Assembly: GCF_003173715.1 (NCBI RefSeq) | Contig: NZ_CP029550.1 | Coordinates: 6,712,001 to 6,776,000 of the forward strand | DNA length: 64,000 nt | Direction of reading: 5' to 3' | Source of the DNA: Methylobacterium durans | GTDB lineage: Bacteria > Pseudomonadota > Alphaproteobacteria > Rhizobiales > Beijerinckiaceae | Part shown: positions 27,527 through 39,174 of the stretch, piece after piece | Numbering within the stretch: the stretch's first letter is position 1 | Layout: every line of letters starts with the position of its first letter | Notes under the pieces: model-generated | Told to the model about the DNA's origin: nothing | Seen by the model: only the letters and a program-made list of their open reading frames with translations | The model's database searches: none | Program-made: the position numbers and the translations under genes

Positions 27527-28497
27527 TGAGTGCCGTCAATCTTCCGGTCGCCGCCGGACTCGCCGCGCTCGCTGCGGGCGCCGTCGCCTACGCGGTCATC
27601 CTGCCGTTGTTCAGCACCGAGCGCCGGGCCGCTCAGCGCCTGAAGGCGGTCAGCGCCTCGGTCTCGGCCTCGGCGTCCCGAGGCGTTGCCGTCAACCGCC
27701 GCGAGCAGGTCGCCAAGACCCTCAACGACATCGAGGCAAAGAGCCGCGGCACCAAGGTGACGCTCGAGTTGAAGATCGCCCGGGCGGGCCTGACCTGGTC
27801 CAAGCGGACATATTACCTGGTCTCGGCGTTGCTGGGCCTCGTCCTCGGCTTCGCGCTCCTGACGATGACCGAGAACCCGATCGCAGGCCTCGGCGCCGCG
27901 TTCGCGGGCGGCATCGGGCTGCCACTCTGGCTCCTCAAGTACCTGCGCAAACGGCGCATCAACAAATTCATCCTGGAGCTGCCCAACGCCGTCGACGTGG
28001 TGGTGCGCGGCATCAAGACCGGCATCCCGGTCAATGACTGTTTCCGCATCGTCTCGCGAGAATCCGAGGAGCCGGTGCGCGGAGAGTTCAAGCAGATCAT
28101 CGAGGCGCAGACGATGGGCCTCTCGCTCAGTGAATCGGTATCGCGGCTCTTCGACCGCGTGCCGGTTCCCGAGGTGAACTTCTTCGCCATCGTGATCAAC
28201 ATCCAGCAGCAATCGGGCGGCAACCTCTCGGAGGCCCTGACCAACCTGTCGCGGGTGCTGCGCGAGCGCCGCAAGATGGCGGCGAAGGTTCAGGCCATGA
28301 GCACCGAGGCGAAGGCGTCCGGCGGCATCATCGCCTGCCTGCCGTTCCTCGTCGCCGGCATCACCTACATCACGAGCCCCGACTACATCTCGCTCCTCTG
28401 GACGACGGATATCGGCAAGATGGCGCTCGGCGGCTGCGCCCTGTGGATGTCGATGGGCGTCTTCACCATGAAGAAGATGATCCACTTCGACTTCTGA
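27526..28497 (+). CDS. tadB: Tad pilus inner-membrane platform protein TadB
   Basis: A 323-residue type II secretion F-domain protein and one half of the inner-membrane platform. It has an N-terminal helix, a middle pair of helices (residues about 90-130), the T2SSF domain with LPNAVDVVVRGIKTGIPVNDCF and QQQSGGNLSEALTNLSRVLRER, and C-terminal helices. It partners TadC and contacts CpaF. Translation is coupled to cpaF by a one-base overlap. Confidence 0.93.
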   Translation: MSAVNLPVAAGLAALAAGAVAYAVILPLFSTERRAAQRLKAVSASVSASASRGVAVNRREQVAKTLNDIEAKSRGTKVTLELKIARAGLTWSKRTYYLVSALLGLVLGFALLTMTENPIAGLGAAFAGGIGLPLWLLKYLRKRRINKFILELPNAVDVVVRGIKTGIPVNDCFRIVSRESEEPVRGEFKQIIEAQTMGLSLSESVSRLFDRVPVPEVNFFAIVINIQQQSGGNLSEALTNLSRVLRERRKMAAKVQAMSTEAKASGGIIACLPFLVAGITYITSPDYISLLWTTDIGKMALGGCALWMSMGVFTMKKMIHFDF

Positions 28498-28556
28498 CGT
28501 CAGCCGGTGCGCGCCTCGGCGCCGAGGAAAACGAGGCCGCGGGGAAAGGGCCGGAC

Positions 28557-29519
28557 ATGGTCGAGAACATCGTCGGCAAGCTGACGGATCCCCGCTTCAT
28601 CGGGGTGGCCCTCACCGGCGTCGCGGTGGCCGCCACCGCCTTCGCCGTGCTCCAGCCGTTCCTGGAGCCGGACGTCCTGGCGAAGCGGATGAAACTCGTC
28701 AGCGACGAGCGCGAGCTGATGCGCAAGCGCGAGCGGGAGAGGCTCTCGACGAAGGCGACCCTGCGGGTCGAGCCCAAAGCCTACATGAAGCGGGTCGTTG
28801 AGCAGTTCGACCTGCATCGCTGGCTCGGCACGGAGAGCGCCAAGCGCAAGCTGATGATGGCCGGCTACCGCGGTGTCGGAGCCGAGACGGGCTTCCTGTT
28901 CTTCCGCCTCGTGACTCCGATCGCGCTGGGTCTCGGGACGGCCTTCTACCTGTTCGTTCTGGAAGTTCTCGACCAGCCTGTCCTCGTGCAACTCGGCATC
29001 GTCATCCTGGCCGCCCTTCTCGGCATGAAGGCGCCCGAACTCTACCTGATGAACAAGGCCAAGAAGCGCCAGGCGGAGATCCGTCTCGCCTGGCCCGACG
29101 CCCTCGACCTTACCCTGATCTGCGTGGAATCCGGCATGGCGGTCGAGAACGCCTTCCGGCGCGTCAGCACGGAGATCGCGGCGCAATCGGTGGTGCTCGC
29201 CGAGGAACTCGCGCTGATGACGGCCGAGCTCTCCTACCTGCCGGACAGGCGCTCGGCTTACGAGAACCTCGCTGCCCGCGTCGGGATCGAGGCGGTGAAA
29301 TCGATCTGCACCGCCCTGATCCAGGCCGAGCGCTACGGCACGCCGGTGGGTCAGGCGCTGCGCGTCCTCTCCCAGGAGAGCCGCGACCAGCGGATGAACG
29401 AGGCGGAGAAGAAGGCGGCCGCCCTTCCCCCGAAGCTCACCGTGCCGATGATCCTGTTCTTCCTGCCGGTGCTGTTCGTCGTGATCCTGACGCCGGCGCT
29501 GATCCAGGTGTTTCGCTGA
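28557..29519 (+). CDS. tadC: Tad pilus inner-membrane platform protein TadC
   Basis: A 320-residue paralogue of TadB with a T2SSF domain: WPDALDLTLICVESGMAVENAF and ERYGTPVGQALRVLSQESRDQR are typical of TadC. It has one N-terminal membrane helix, two central ones and a final one (VPMILFFLPVLFVVILTPALI). I chose the ATG at 28557, preceded by GGGGAAAGGG. It is the last plus-strand gene of the main Tad operon. Confidence 0.92.
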   Translation: MVENIVGKLTDPRFIGVALTGVAVAATAFAVLQPFLEPDVLAKRMKLVSDERELMRKRERERLSTKATLRVEPKAYMKRVVEQFDLHRWLGTESAKRKLMMAGYRGVGAETGFLFFRLVTPIALGLGTAFYLFVLEVLDQPVLVQLGIVILAALLGMKAPELYLMNKAKKRQAEIRLAWPDALDLTLICVESGMAVENAFRRVSTEIAAQSVVLAEELALMTAELSYLPDRRSAYENLAARVGIEAVKSICTALIQAERYGTPVGQALRVLSQESRDQRMNEAEKKAAALPPKLTVPMILFFLPVLFVVILTPALIQVFR

Positions 29520-29761
29520 GACGGTGACGCGGGGCCCCATGCAGCCGACGCCACACGCGCCGGCGCTCAAGGCGAGCTTTCTGACCGAGGGGATACGCGG
29601 TGTCCGGACGTGGGATGATGCCCGGCATCCGCTCGGGCCGGACCTCGATCCGTCACCCGGTCCTTCGCGCGAAGAGGAGGGAGCCCGCGCTCGACGTTCT
29701 CGGCGTCGGGGGGCCTCCGGAGCGCTGTCAGTCCGCCAGCCCGACGCGTCATGCGGCCGCT

Positions 29762-30622
29762 TCAGCCCCGCGTGGCGGGCTTGCGGGCGACCTGCGCCGC
29801 CTTCGCGCCGGGCGGCGCCACGAGGGTGCGCAGAGCCTGCGCATTGGACGCCGCCTCGTCCGGGGTGAGATCGCGGCGCATCGCGGCCTCCGCATCGGGG
29901 ATGCGGCCTTTCAGGCCGAGCACGAGAGCGAGATTCTGACGCACGCGGGCGTCGGCTCCGGGCTGCTCGGCCGCGAGCCGGAGGGCCGTCTCAGCCCGAT
30001 CGAGCTGACGCGAGAGCGCGTAGGAGAGCCCGAGATTCGACAGCACGGCCGGCTCGTTCGGGCGGATCTTCAGAGCGGCCTCGTAGAAGGATTGTGCCCG
30101 GGCATGGTCGCCGAGCTGGTCGGCGACGGAGCCCTGCGCGGAGAGGACCCGCCAATCGGGCTGGGCCGGCGTATGAGCGTTCTGCAGGACCTCGGCCGCC
30201 TCCTCGAAGCGCCCGACTTCGGCGAGTGTCTTGCCGTAGGCGGCCAGCACCGCGACGTTCTTCGGATTGCGCAGCGCCGCCTGCTGCAGGACCGCGACGG
30301 CCTGCGTGCGCTGACCGACGGCGCGCAGCGCCTGTGCATAGCGCATGGCGTTGCCGAGATCGTTGGGGCTCGAGGCGTAGGATTCGCCGAGCGCCTCGAC
30401 CTCGCGGCGGGAGATCGTCCGCTCCGCCCGTGGGCTCGCGCCGAGGCCGAGGCTGGAGAGGCCCCCGCCGATGGAGCCTGTGGTCTCCGGCGATCTCGCC
30501 TGGCAGCCGGCTGCCAGGAGGCCGACGAGGATGGCTGCGGCGAGCGGCATCCGACGCGTCGGGCCCGCCGGCCCGCCCGTCACTGCCGAGACCTCTCCTG
30601 CAGTCGATCGCGCCGTGGTCAT
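29762..30622 (-). CDS. tadD: TadD-like tetratricopeptide lipoprotein
   Basis: A 286-residue lipoprotein; LVGLLAAGC forms the lipobox. From about residue 75 to 250 the sequence is made of tetratricopeptide repeats, for example AMRYAQALRAVGQRTQAVAVLQQA and LSNLGLSYALSRQLDRAETALRLA. TadD proteins are required for Flp pilus assembly, probably by helping secretin oligomerisation. The ATG at 30622 is used; an ATG at 30550 lies right before the hydrophobic signal and is a good alternative. It converges on the Tad operon with 242 bases between stops, which hold nothing recognisable. Confidence 0.83.
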   Translation of the reverse strand: MTTARSTAGEVSAVTGGPAGPTRRMPLAAAILVGLLAAGCQARSPETTGSIGGGLSSLGLGASPRAERTISRREVEALGESYASSPNDLGNAMRYAQALRAVGQRTQAVAVLQQAALRNPKNVAVLAAYGKTLAEVGRFEEAAEVLQNAHTPAQPDWRVLSAQGSVADQLGDHARAQSFYEAALKIRPNEPAVLSNLGLSYALSRQLDRAETALRLAAEQPGADARVRQNLALVLGLKGRIPDAEAAMRRDLTPDEAASNAQALRTLVAPPGAKAAQVARKPATRG

Positions 30623-30689
30623 GCTACGCTCCGGACAGGCTGACGGCCGCGCTTCACGCGCCCGCCCTCCGGGTGATAGACCGTTAACC

Positions 30690-30704
30690 CTAATCTCCGG
30701 TTAA
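30690..30704. promoter_or_regulatory. CtrA-like box between tadD and an aminopeptidase gene (one mismatch)
   Basis: CTAATCTCCGGTTAA matches TTAA-N7-TTAA in seven of eight fixed positions; a further TTAACC half-site lies just before it at 30684-30689. The site is 67 bases upstream of tadD on the minus strand and 23 bases upstream of the divergent plus-strand gene. A chance match cannot be excluded. Confidence 0.4.
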
Positions 30705-30727
30705 GGCTTGGGCCGCATTCCCCGCGC

Positions 30728-32122
30728 ATGACGACGATCCCATCCTCGCACGAACTCCTGCCCGCCGGCGGCGCCGGCATCCCGATTTGCTGTGTCGGAT
30801 CAGCCCTTTGGCCCGAGGTCGAAGCCACCCTATCGCCGTTTCAGAGAGCCTTCCTCAAGGCCACCGACTTCGCGCCCAAGGTCGGGCGTCTGGCGATGCT
30901 GCCAGGCGACGACGGGTCTCTCGCCCGGATCCTGTTCGGGCTCGGCGACGCCGAGGGCCCGGCCCGCGACCGGCTCGCCGCCGGCAAGCTTCCGTCCCTG
31001 CTGCCGCCGGGCAGCTACCGTTTCGAGCCGGCGGGAATCGATCCGGCCGAGGCGGCGCTCGCGTGGCTTCTCGGCAGCTACCGTTTCGGGCGCTACCGGG
31101 AGGCGAAGGGCGAGCGGCCGCGTCTCGTCGCGCCGGACGGCGTCGATTCTGCGGAGATCGAGCGGATCGCGGCCGCCGTCGCGATGGGCCGCGACCTCGT
31201 CAACACACCGGCGAACGATCTCGGTCCGGCCGAGATCGAAACGGCCGCGCGCGATCTCTCGCGGCACCACGGCGCGTTGATCGCGATCATCGCAGGCGAG
31301 CCGCTGGCGCGCGACTTTCCGCTCGTGCACGCGGTCGGCGCGGCCTCCGTGCGGGCACCCCGGCTGATCGACCTGACCTGGGGGGCGCCGGACGCGCCGC
31401 GCGTCACCCTCGTCGGCAAGGGCGTGGCCTTCGACACGGGCGGCCTCGACATCAAGCCCTCCGCCGGCATGCTCCTGATGAAGAAGGACATGGGCGGGGC
31501 CGCCGCCGCGCTCGCCGTCGCCGACATGGTGATGGGGGGCGGGCTGAACCTGCGGCTGCGCCTCGTCATCCCCGCCGTCGAGAACGCGGTCTCGGGCGCG
31601 GCCTTCCGGCCCGGCGACGTGCTGGCGAGCCGCGCGGGTCTCAAGGTCGAGATCGGCAACACCGACGCGGAAGGGCGCCTGATCCTCGCGGACGCGCTCG
31701 CCCTCGCAGACGCGGAGGAGCCGGAGCTCCTGATCGACTTCGCGACCCTGACCGGCGCGGCGCGGGTGGCGCTCGGGCCGGACCTGCCGGCCTTCTTCAC
31801 GGAGGACGACGACCTCGCCCGCGCCGTCGCGGAGGCGGGAGCGGAGGCGGCCGATCCAGTCTGGCGCCTGCCGCTCCACGCGCCCTACGCGAGCCTCCTC
31901 GACTCGAAGGTCGCCGATCTCAACAACGTCTCGGGCGGTCCCTTCGCGGGCGCGATCACGGCGGCCCTGTTCCTGCGCCGCTTCGCGCCGAAGACGCGGG
32001 CGCACGTGCATTTCGACCTCTACGGGTGGAATCCGTCCACGAAGCCGGGCCGACCCGAGGGCGGCGAGGTGCAGACGGCGCGGCTCGTCTACGGGCTGCT
32101 CAAGAGCCGCTACGGACGCTGA
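30728..32122 (+). CDS. M17 family leucyl aminopeptidase
   Basis: A 464-residue dizinc (or dimanganese) cytosolic aminopeptidase. The catalytic domain has the ligands in LVGKGVAFDTGGLDIKPSAG, MKKDMGGAAAAL and the signature NTDAEGRLILADAL near residue 312. The N-terminal domain is shorter and less conserved than in PepA. Highly similar length to the alphaproteobacterial M17 paralogues without DNA-binding role. It is convergent with the M20 hydrolase gene. Confidence 0.9.
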   Translation: MTTIPSSHELLPAGGAGIPICCVGSALWPEVEATLSPFQRAFLKATDFAPKVGRLAMLPGDDGSLARILFGLGDAEGPARDRLAAGKLPSLLPPGSYRFEPAGIDPAEAALAWLLGSYRFGRYREAKGERPRLVAPDGVDSAEIERIAAAVAMGRDLVNTPANDLGPAEIETAARDLSRHHGALIAIIAGEPLARDFPLVHAVGAASVRAPRLIDLTWGAPDAPRVTLVGKGVAFDTGGLDIKPSAGMLLMKKDMGGAAAALAVADMVMGGGLNLRLRLVIPAVENAVSGAAFRPGDVLASRAGLKVEIGNTDAEGRLILADALALADAEEPELLIDFATLTGAARVALGPDLPAFFTEDDDLARAVAEAGAEAADPVWRLPLHAPYASLLDSKVADLNNVSGGPFAGAITAALFLRRFAPKTRAHVHFDLYGWNPSTKPGRPEGGEVQTARLVYGLLKSRYGR

Positions 32123-32134
32123 CGGGGGGCGCCC

Positions 32135-33307
32135 TCATCTCGTCAGCGGCAGCCCCGTCTCGATGAGCCGGGCCCAGAGCGAGGCGCCGTAGGGGGCGGC
32201 TTCGTCGCAGAAATCGTATTCGGGGTGGTGCAGCCCCGCGCTCGGCCCGTTGCCCATGAAGATGTAGGCGCCGGGCCGGTGCTCGAGCATGTAGGAGAAA
32301 TCCTCGGCCGCCATCAGCGGCGCGACGGCCCGGTCGACCTGCGCCTCGCCCACGATCTGCGCCGCGACGTCGGCCATGAACCGGGTCTCGGCCGGGTGGT
32401 TCTCCGTCACCGGATAGCTGCCGCTGAAATCGATCTCGCCCGCGGCGCCGAAGGCCGCCGAGACGTTTCGGACGATCTCCCGCACCCTGTCCTTGATCGT
32501 GTCCCGCACCTCTTGCGAGAGGGCGCGCAGGGTGCCCCTCAGGGTGACGCAGTCGGGCAGCACGTTGAACGCCTCGCCGGCTTCGAGTGCGCAGACCGAG
32601 ACCACGGCCGAGTGCAGCGGATCGACCGAGCGGGCGGCGATCGATTGCAGGGCGACGATGACGTGGCTCGCCACCAGCACGCTGTCGACCGCGTGCTGCG
32701 GCAGGGCGGCGTGGCCGCCGCGGCCGCGGATCGTGATGGTGAAGCGGTCGGTCGAGGCCATGATCGGGCCGGGGCGGATCGCGAACCGCCCGACCGGCAG
32801 GTTCGGGATGTTGTGCAGGCCGTAGACCGCCTCGATGCCGAAGCGCTCCATCAGCCCGTCATGCACCATCGCCTCGCCGCCGCCGCCGCCCTCCTCGGCG
32901 GGCTGGAAGATTATCACGGCGGTTCCGTCGAAGCTTCGGGTCTCGGCGAGGTAGCGGGCGGCGCCGAGCAGCATCGCCGTGTGCCCGTCATGCCCGCAGG
33001 CGTGCATCCTGCCCGGCACGACCGAGCGGTAGGGCAGGTCCCGCACCTCCTGGATCGGCAGGGCGTCCATGTCGGCCCGCAGGCCGATCGCCCGGTTCGA
33101 GGCGGCGCCGCGCCCGCGGATGACGCCGACGACGCCGGTGCGGCCGATGCCGGTGACGACGGCATCGCATCCGAAACCGGTCAGCTTCTCGGCCACGAAG
33201 CCCGCCGTCCGCTCGACGTCGTAGAGCAGCTCCGGATGGGCGTGCAGGTCGTGGCGCCACGCGGTGATCTCGTCCGCGAAGGCGCCGATGCGGTCGACGA
33301 GGGGCAT
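32135..33307 (-). CDS. M20 family amidohydrolase (hippurate hydrolase-like)
   Basis: A 390-residue metal-dependent amidohydrolase that removes acyl groups from amino acids or similar amides. Metal ligands are in MHACGHDGHTAML, IIFQPAEEGGGGGEAM and the late MAAEDFSYML; the lid domain has GRGGHAALPQHAVD. These match the M20D hippurate hydrolase/IAA-amino acid hydrolase branch; substrate is not clear. The ATG at 33307 gives MPLVDRIGAFADEI, the usual start. Confidence 0.88.
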   Translation of the reverse strand: MPLVDRIGAFADEITAWRHDLHAHPELLYDVERTAGFVAEKLTGFGCDAVVTGIGRTGVVGVIRGRGAASNRAIGLRADMDALPIQEVRDLPYRSVVPGRMHACGHDGHTAMLLGAARYLAETRSFDGTAVIIFQPAEEGGGGGEAMVHDGLMERFGIEAVYGLHNIPNLPVGRFAIRPGPIMASTDRFTITIRGRGGHAALPQHAVDSVLVASHVIVALQSIAARSVDPLHSAVVSVCALEAGEAFNVLPDCVTLRGTLRALSQEVRDTIKDRVREIVRNVSAAFGAAGEIDFSGSYPVTENHPAETRFMADVAAQIVGEAQVDRAVAPLMAAEDFSYMLEHRPGAYIFMGNGPSAGLHHPEYDFCDEAAPYGASLWARLIETGLPLTR

Positions 33308-33426
33308 GGCTCTCGAAAGGTCTGTCAGAGCGGAGGGTGAGGCGGATCGTCCGGCCGGCCAAGCCCTCTCGCCGGGCTCGCCGGACTTGCCACCAGCAAA
33401 CAGGAGGCCAACCCCGGGGTCAACGG

Positions 33427-33869
33427 TCAGGCGCGGTGCGGCGCCGGGACCCTCTCGGGCGTTCGCTCCGCGAGGTCGTCGAGGATCGGGCAATCGGGCC
33501 TGTCGTCGCCGCAGCAGCGCTCCGCGAGGTCCGCGAGCGTCCCGGCCATGCCTTCGAGCTCCGCGATCCGGCGCCGGAGCGCCGCGACATGGTCGAGGGC
33601 GATGGCCTTCACCTGCGCGCTCGACCGGGTCCGGTCCCGCCACAGGGCGAGCAGATCGCCGATCGCGTCCATCGAGAAGCCGAGGTCGCGGGCCCGGCGC
33701 ACGAAGCGAAGGCTGTGCAGGTCGGCGGGACCGTAGGTCCGGTAGCCGCTCTCCGCTCGGACCGGCGCCGGCAGCAGGCCGATCGACTCGTAGTAGCGGA
33801 TCATCTTGGCCGAGACGCCGCTCAGCCGCGCCGCCTCCCCGATCGTGACCCGCTCCGGCGCCCGCACGC

Positions 33870-33873
<4 letters not shown>
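33427..33873 (-). CDS. cueR: Copper-responsive MerR-family regulator CueR
   Basis: A 148-residue MerR-family activator. The N-terminal winged helix reads TIGEAARLSGVSAKMIRYYE; after the dimerisation helix the metal loop reads RCCGDDRPDCPIL, with the C-x7-C spacing of Cu(I)/Ag(I) sensors. It is the second gene of the copA operon, its ATG overlapping the copA stop (ATGA), so it is produced with the pump it controls. The matching operator lies upstream of copA. Confidence 0.9.
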
Positions 33874-36368
<2,495 letters not shown>

Positions 36369-36407
36369 GGGAGCGGATCGGGCCTGTTCATCCATGCACC
36401 CCATGTG

Positions 36408-36432
36408 GGGCTTCCCATGATGGGAAGGTCAA
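36408..36432 (-). promoter_or_regulatory. CueR operator and -35 region of the copA-cueR operon
   Basis: On the minus strand TTGACC (36432-36427) runs into TTCCCATCATGGGAAGCC. The perfect dyad CTTCCC-N5-GGGAAG is at 36411-36427. A -35 of TTGACC overlapping an ACCTTCC...GGAAG dyad is the standard layout of CueR-controlled copper promoters with an over-long spacer. The -10 (CACATG after 19 bases) is poor, as expected for an activator-dependent promoter. Confidence 0.8.
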
Positions 36433-36464
36433 GGGCCGCTCGGTCGCATGCCCGGACATGCGCC

Positions 36465-36518
36465 GCCAAGCTGCGGCCGCCCGCCAAGCTGCGGCCGCCC
36501 GCCAAGCTGCGGCCGCCG
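36465..36518. repeat. Three tandem copies of an 18-base unit
   Basis: The unit GCCAAGCTGCGGCCGCCC occurs three times head to tail (36465-36482, 36483-36500, 36501-36518; the last ends in G). It lies between the copA promoter and the end of the phoR-like gene. It is not in a plausible coding frame. A possible role as transcription barrier or a simple slippage product cannot be decided. Confidence 0.85.
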
Positions 36519-36604
36519 TCGGCAGGGCGCCTGGCGGGCCCCCGTCGCGGCAGGCCTTCACCGCCCGATCGTTCGGGCTCCTGGGACGCCCGGGGCGAGA
36601 CGGC

Positions 36605-37864
36605 TCAGGAGGCGGCCCCTGTCCTGCCCGGCTCCCGCTCGGGCAACCGGACGCGAACGACGGTTCCGCGACCGATCTCGCTCTCGATCGTCAACCGCCC
36701 GCGGTGGCGGTTCAGGGTGTGCTTGACGATCGCGAGGCCGAGGCCCGTCCCGCCCTGCTGGCGGCTCGACGTCACGTCGACCCGGTAGAACCGCTCGGTG
36801 AGGCGGGGGATGTGCTCGGGCGCGATGCCGGCACCATCATTCGTGACGGCGAGTTCGATCTCGGGCTCGCCGAGCCGCCCGAGCGGGTCGCGGGCAAGCG
36901 AGACCGTCACGTGGGCGCCGCCATACTTCACCGCGTTCTCGATCAGGTTCTCCACCACGCGCAGAAGCTCGTCGCGGCTGCCGAGGACGGGATAATCCCC
37001 CTCCTCCGCCCGCAGCGTCACGGAAACGCCGCGCTCCGCCGCGAGCGGGCCCTGCGCGTCCACCATCTGGCGGGCGATCTGCCCGAGATCGACCGTCTCG
37101 GTCGGCGCGACGTGCTCGCGCAACTCGATCCGCGACAGGGAGAGCAGATCGTCGATGAGCCGCGTCATCCGCTGCGCCTGCGTGCGCATGATGGCGAGGA
37201 AGCGCTCGCGCGCAGCGACGTCGTTGCGGGCGGGGCCCTGCAGCGTCTCGATGAAGCCGAGGAGCGAGGCGAGCGGTGTCCGCAGCTCGTGGCTGGCATT
37301 GGCCACGAAATCGACCCGCATCGCCTCAAGCCGCTGGGCCGAGGTGAGGTCGCGCAGGAACAGCACCACGTTCGGCTGACCCCCCGCCTGCGGCATCGGC
37401 AGGGCGCCGATCTGCACCTCGAAGCTTCGCTCGGTCGGCACGCGTGTGGCGTAGCCGGTCTTCAGGGGCTGGCCGGTCCGCAGGACCGCCTCGATGCCGT
37501 CGAGGATCTCCGGCGCCCGCAGGGCGAAGGAGAGCGGGTGGCGCAGCTTCAGGTTCGGGAAGAGTGCTCGGGCGGCGGGGTTTGCCTCGATGACGACGGA
37601 GCGGCGATCGATCAGGATGACGGGATCGGGGATGTTGGCGAGCAGCGCCTCGGCGATGGCGTGGCGGGCCGGGCTCGCGGCCTCCAGCGGCGCGGCGACG
37701 GGGACACGTTGGCGTCCGCCGATCGCCCCTCCGAGGCCGGCGGCGGCGAGGGAAGCGGCAACGAGGGCGAGATCGAGGCTTCCGTCGAGCCAGGCGACGG
37801 CGAGCAGGAAGGCTGCCGCCACGCTCGCCCCCGTCCAGGCGGCCCGGCGTGCGCCCTCTTCCAT
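36605..37864 (-). CDS. phoR: PhoR-type sensor histidine kinase
   Basis: A 419-residue membrane kinase. Two close membrane helices (about 10-50) precede a PAS domain (LLANIPDPVILIDRRSVVIEANPAARALF), then HisKA with FVANASHELRTPLASL (phosphorylated His) and HATPase with N box ENLIENAVKY, NDGAGI and GTGLGLAIVKHTLNRH. This is the PhoR arrangement; it would phosphorylate PhoB under phosphate limitation. Neither phoB nor pst genes are adjacent, so the pathway is assigned from architecture only. It lies 51 bases after the flippase-like gene. Confidence 0.78.
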   Translation of the reverse strand: MEEGARRAAWTGASVAAAFLLAVAWLDGSLDLALVAASLAAAGLGGAIGGRQRVPVAAPLEAASPARHAIAEALLANIPDPVILIDRRSVVIEANPAARALFPNLKLRHPLSFALRAPEILDGIEAVLRTGQPLKTGYATRVPTERSFEVQIGALPMPQAGGQPNVVLFLRDLTSAQRLEAMRVDFVANASHELRTPLASLLGFIETLQGPARNDVAARERFLAIMRTQAQRMTRLIDDLLSLSRIELREHVAPTETVDLGQIARQMVDAQGPLAAERGVSVTLRAEEGDYPVLGSRDELLRVVENLIENAVKYGGAHVTVSLARDPLGRLGEPEIELAVTNDGAGIAPEHIPRLTERFYRVDVTSSRQQGGTGLGLAIVKHTLNRHRGRLTIESEIGRGTVVRVRLPEREPGRTGAAS

Positions 37865-37915
37865 CAGCGGATCGCGACCATCGAGAGAGGCGCCCTCAGC
37901 GACGGGCAGGAGGCG

Positions 37916-38983
37916 TCACGGCCGCCCGTCCGGATCGGCGCCGCGGCGCACCTGCTGCGCCCGCTTGAAGATCTCGTAGGCCCCGAGCATCGCGAGGGCG
38001 AGGATGAAGGGCACGAGGTAGTAGCAGACCCGGAACAGCAGCAGCGAGCCGAGCACCTGGTCCCGCGGCAGGCTGGACAGGGCGAGAAGGATCGTCGCCT
38101 CGAACACCCCGAGGCCGCCCGGCGCGTGGCTCGCGATGCCGAGCATGGCGGCGAGCACGTAGACGGCGAGGAATGTGGTGAAGCCGATCGTCAGGCCCGG
38201 CGGCAGCAGCACGTAGAGCACGGCCGCGGCGGCGCAGACGTCGCCGATGCCGACGAGCATCTGGCTGAAGGAGACCGAGGCGCCGGGCAGTTCCAGCCGC
38301 CAGCCCTTCACCTTCACGCTGCGCCGCTTGAGCGAGACCCAGGCGAGATAGCCGAGCACCGCGACGAGGGCGGCGAGGCCGACCCCCTGGTTCAGCCGGA
38401 TCGACGTGAAGGTCAGTCCCGCGAGCTGGCCCGCCTCGACGATGAGGCTGAGGCCCAGCACGACGCCCATGCCGAGCCAGAAGGTGAAGCCCGCGATCAC
38501 TGTGAGCGCGGCGATCTTCGGGGCTGACAGCCCTTCCCGGGAGTAGATCCAGTAGCGGATCGTTCCCGCCGTGAAGAGCGGGAAGCCTAGGGTGAAGCTC
38601 ACCGCGTAGCTCGTGAACGAGGCGAGCGCCGTGATGCGGTAACGGACCTTCACCTTGAGCTGGCGCAGCGCCAGCGCGTCGTAGCCGGTGAGGAACAGGT
38701 AGCTCACGCAGACGAACAGGAAGGCGAGGCCGAGCTGCTTCGAAGTCGCCGCCGTGAAGGCCGCGTGCAGCTCCGACCACGTGACGGTCTGGACGAGCTT
38801 CCACAGGACGCCGATCGACACCGCGAACAGGATCACGCTCGCGGCGGTGCCGATCCAGGCGTAGCGGCTCCGCATCCCCGAGGACCGGGCGACCTGCGGC
38901 ACGCCGGCGGCTTCCGCCGTCCGATCGGCCTCGATCGCCTCGGCGTCGTCGAGCGCCTTCTGATGCTGTCCGACAAAATTCAT
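37916..38983 (-). CDS. Lysylphosphatidylglycerol synthase-type membrane domain protein (UPF0104)
   Basis: A 355-residue integral membrane protein with about eight helices matching the flippase-like half of MprF: LGFPLFTAGTIRYWIYSREG, the family's central loop, and ASHAPGGLGVFEATILL. It has no lysyl-transferase domain. Family members move lipids or polyprenyl-linked material across the inner membrane; the substrate here is unknown. A G+C-rich hairpin separates it from the large inositol/YcaO operon upstream, so it is probably a separate unit leading into phoR. Confidence 0.82.
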   Translation of the reverse strand: MNFVGQHQKALDDAEAIEADRTAEAAGVPQVARSSGMRSRYAWIGTAASVILFAVSIGVLWKLVQTVTWSELHAAFTAATSKQLGLAFLFVCVSYLFLTGYDALALRQLKVKVRYRITALASFTSYAVSFTLGFPLFTAGTIRYWIYSREGLSAPKIAALTVIAGFTFWLGMGVVLGLSLIVEAGQLAGLTFTSIRLNQGVGLAALVAVLGYLAWVSLKRRSVKVKGWRLELPGASVSFSQMLVGIGDVCAAAAVLYVLLPPGLTIGFTTFLAVYVLAAMLGIASHAPGGLGVFEATILLALSSLPRDQVLGSLLLFRVCYYLVPFILALAMLGAYEIFKRAQQVRRGADPDGRP

Positions 38984-39012
38984 GAATTCGGCGTTCGCCT
39001 CCGCCGGGTGCG

Positions 39013-39033
39013 CCGCCCGGGAAAAGCGGGCGG
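39013..39033 (-). terminator. Hairpin after the inositol/YcaO operon
   Basis: Arms CCGCCCG and CGGGCGG with a 7-base loop lie about 140 bases beyond the last gene of the operon and 30 bases before the flippase-like gene. There is no T tract. A role in ending the long operon transcript is inferred from position. Confidence 0.35.
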
Positions 39034-39174
39034 TGGATCATTCCCCGAGCCTGTGCCGGACCGCGGTCCGTTGGCGAGGCATTTAGGGGCAATGGCGGGC
39101 AAAGGCCAGCGAGGCGGCTCCGATCCGGCGGTCTCGTCCCGGCCGGACCCGGTGATTCGGCGGTGCGGCGCGGA

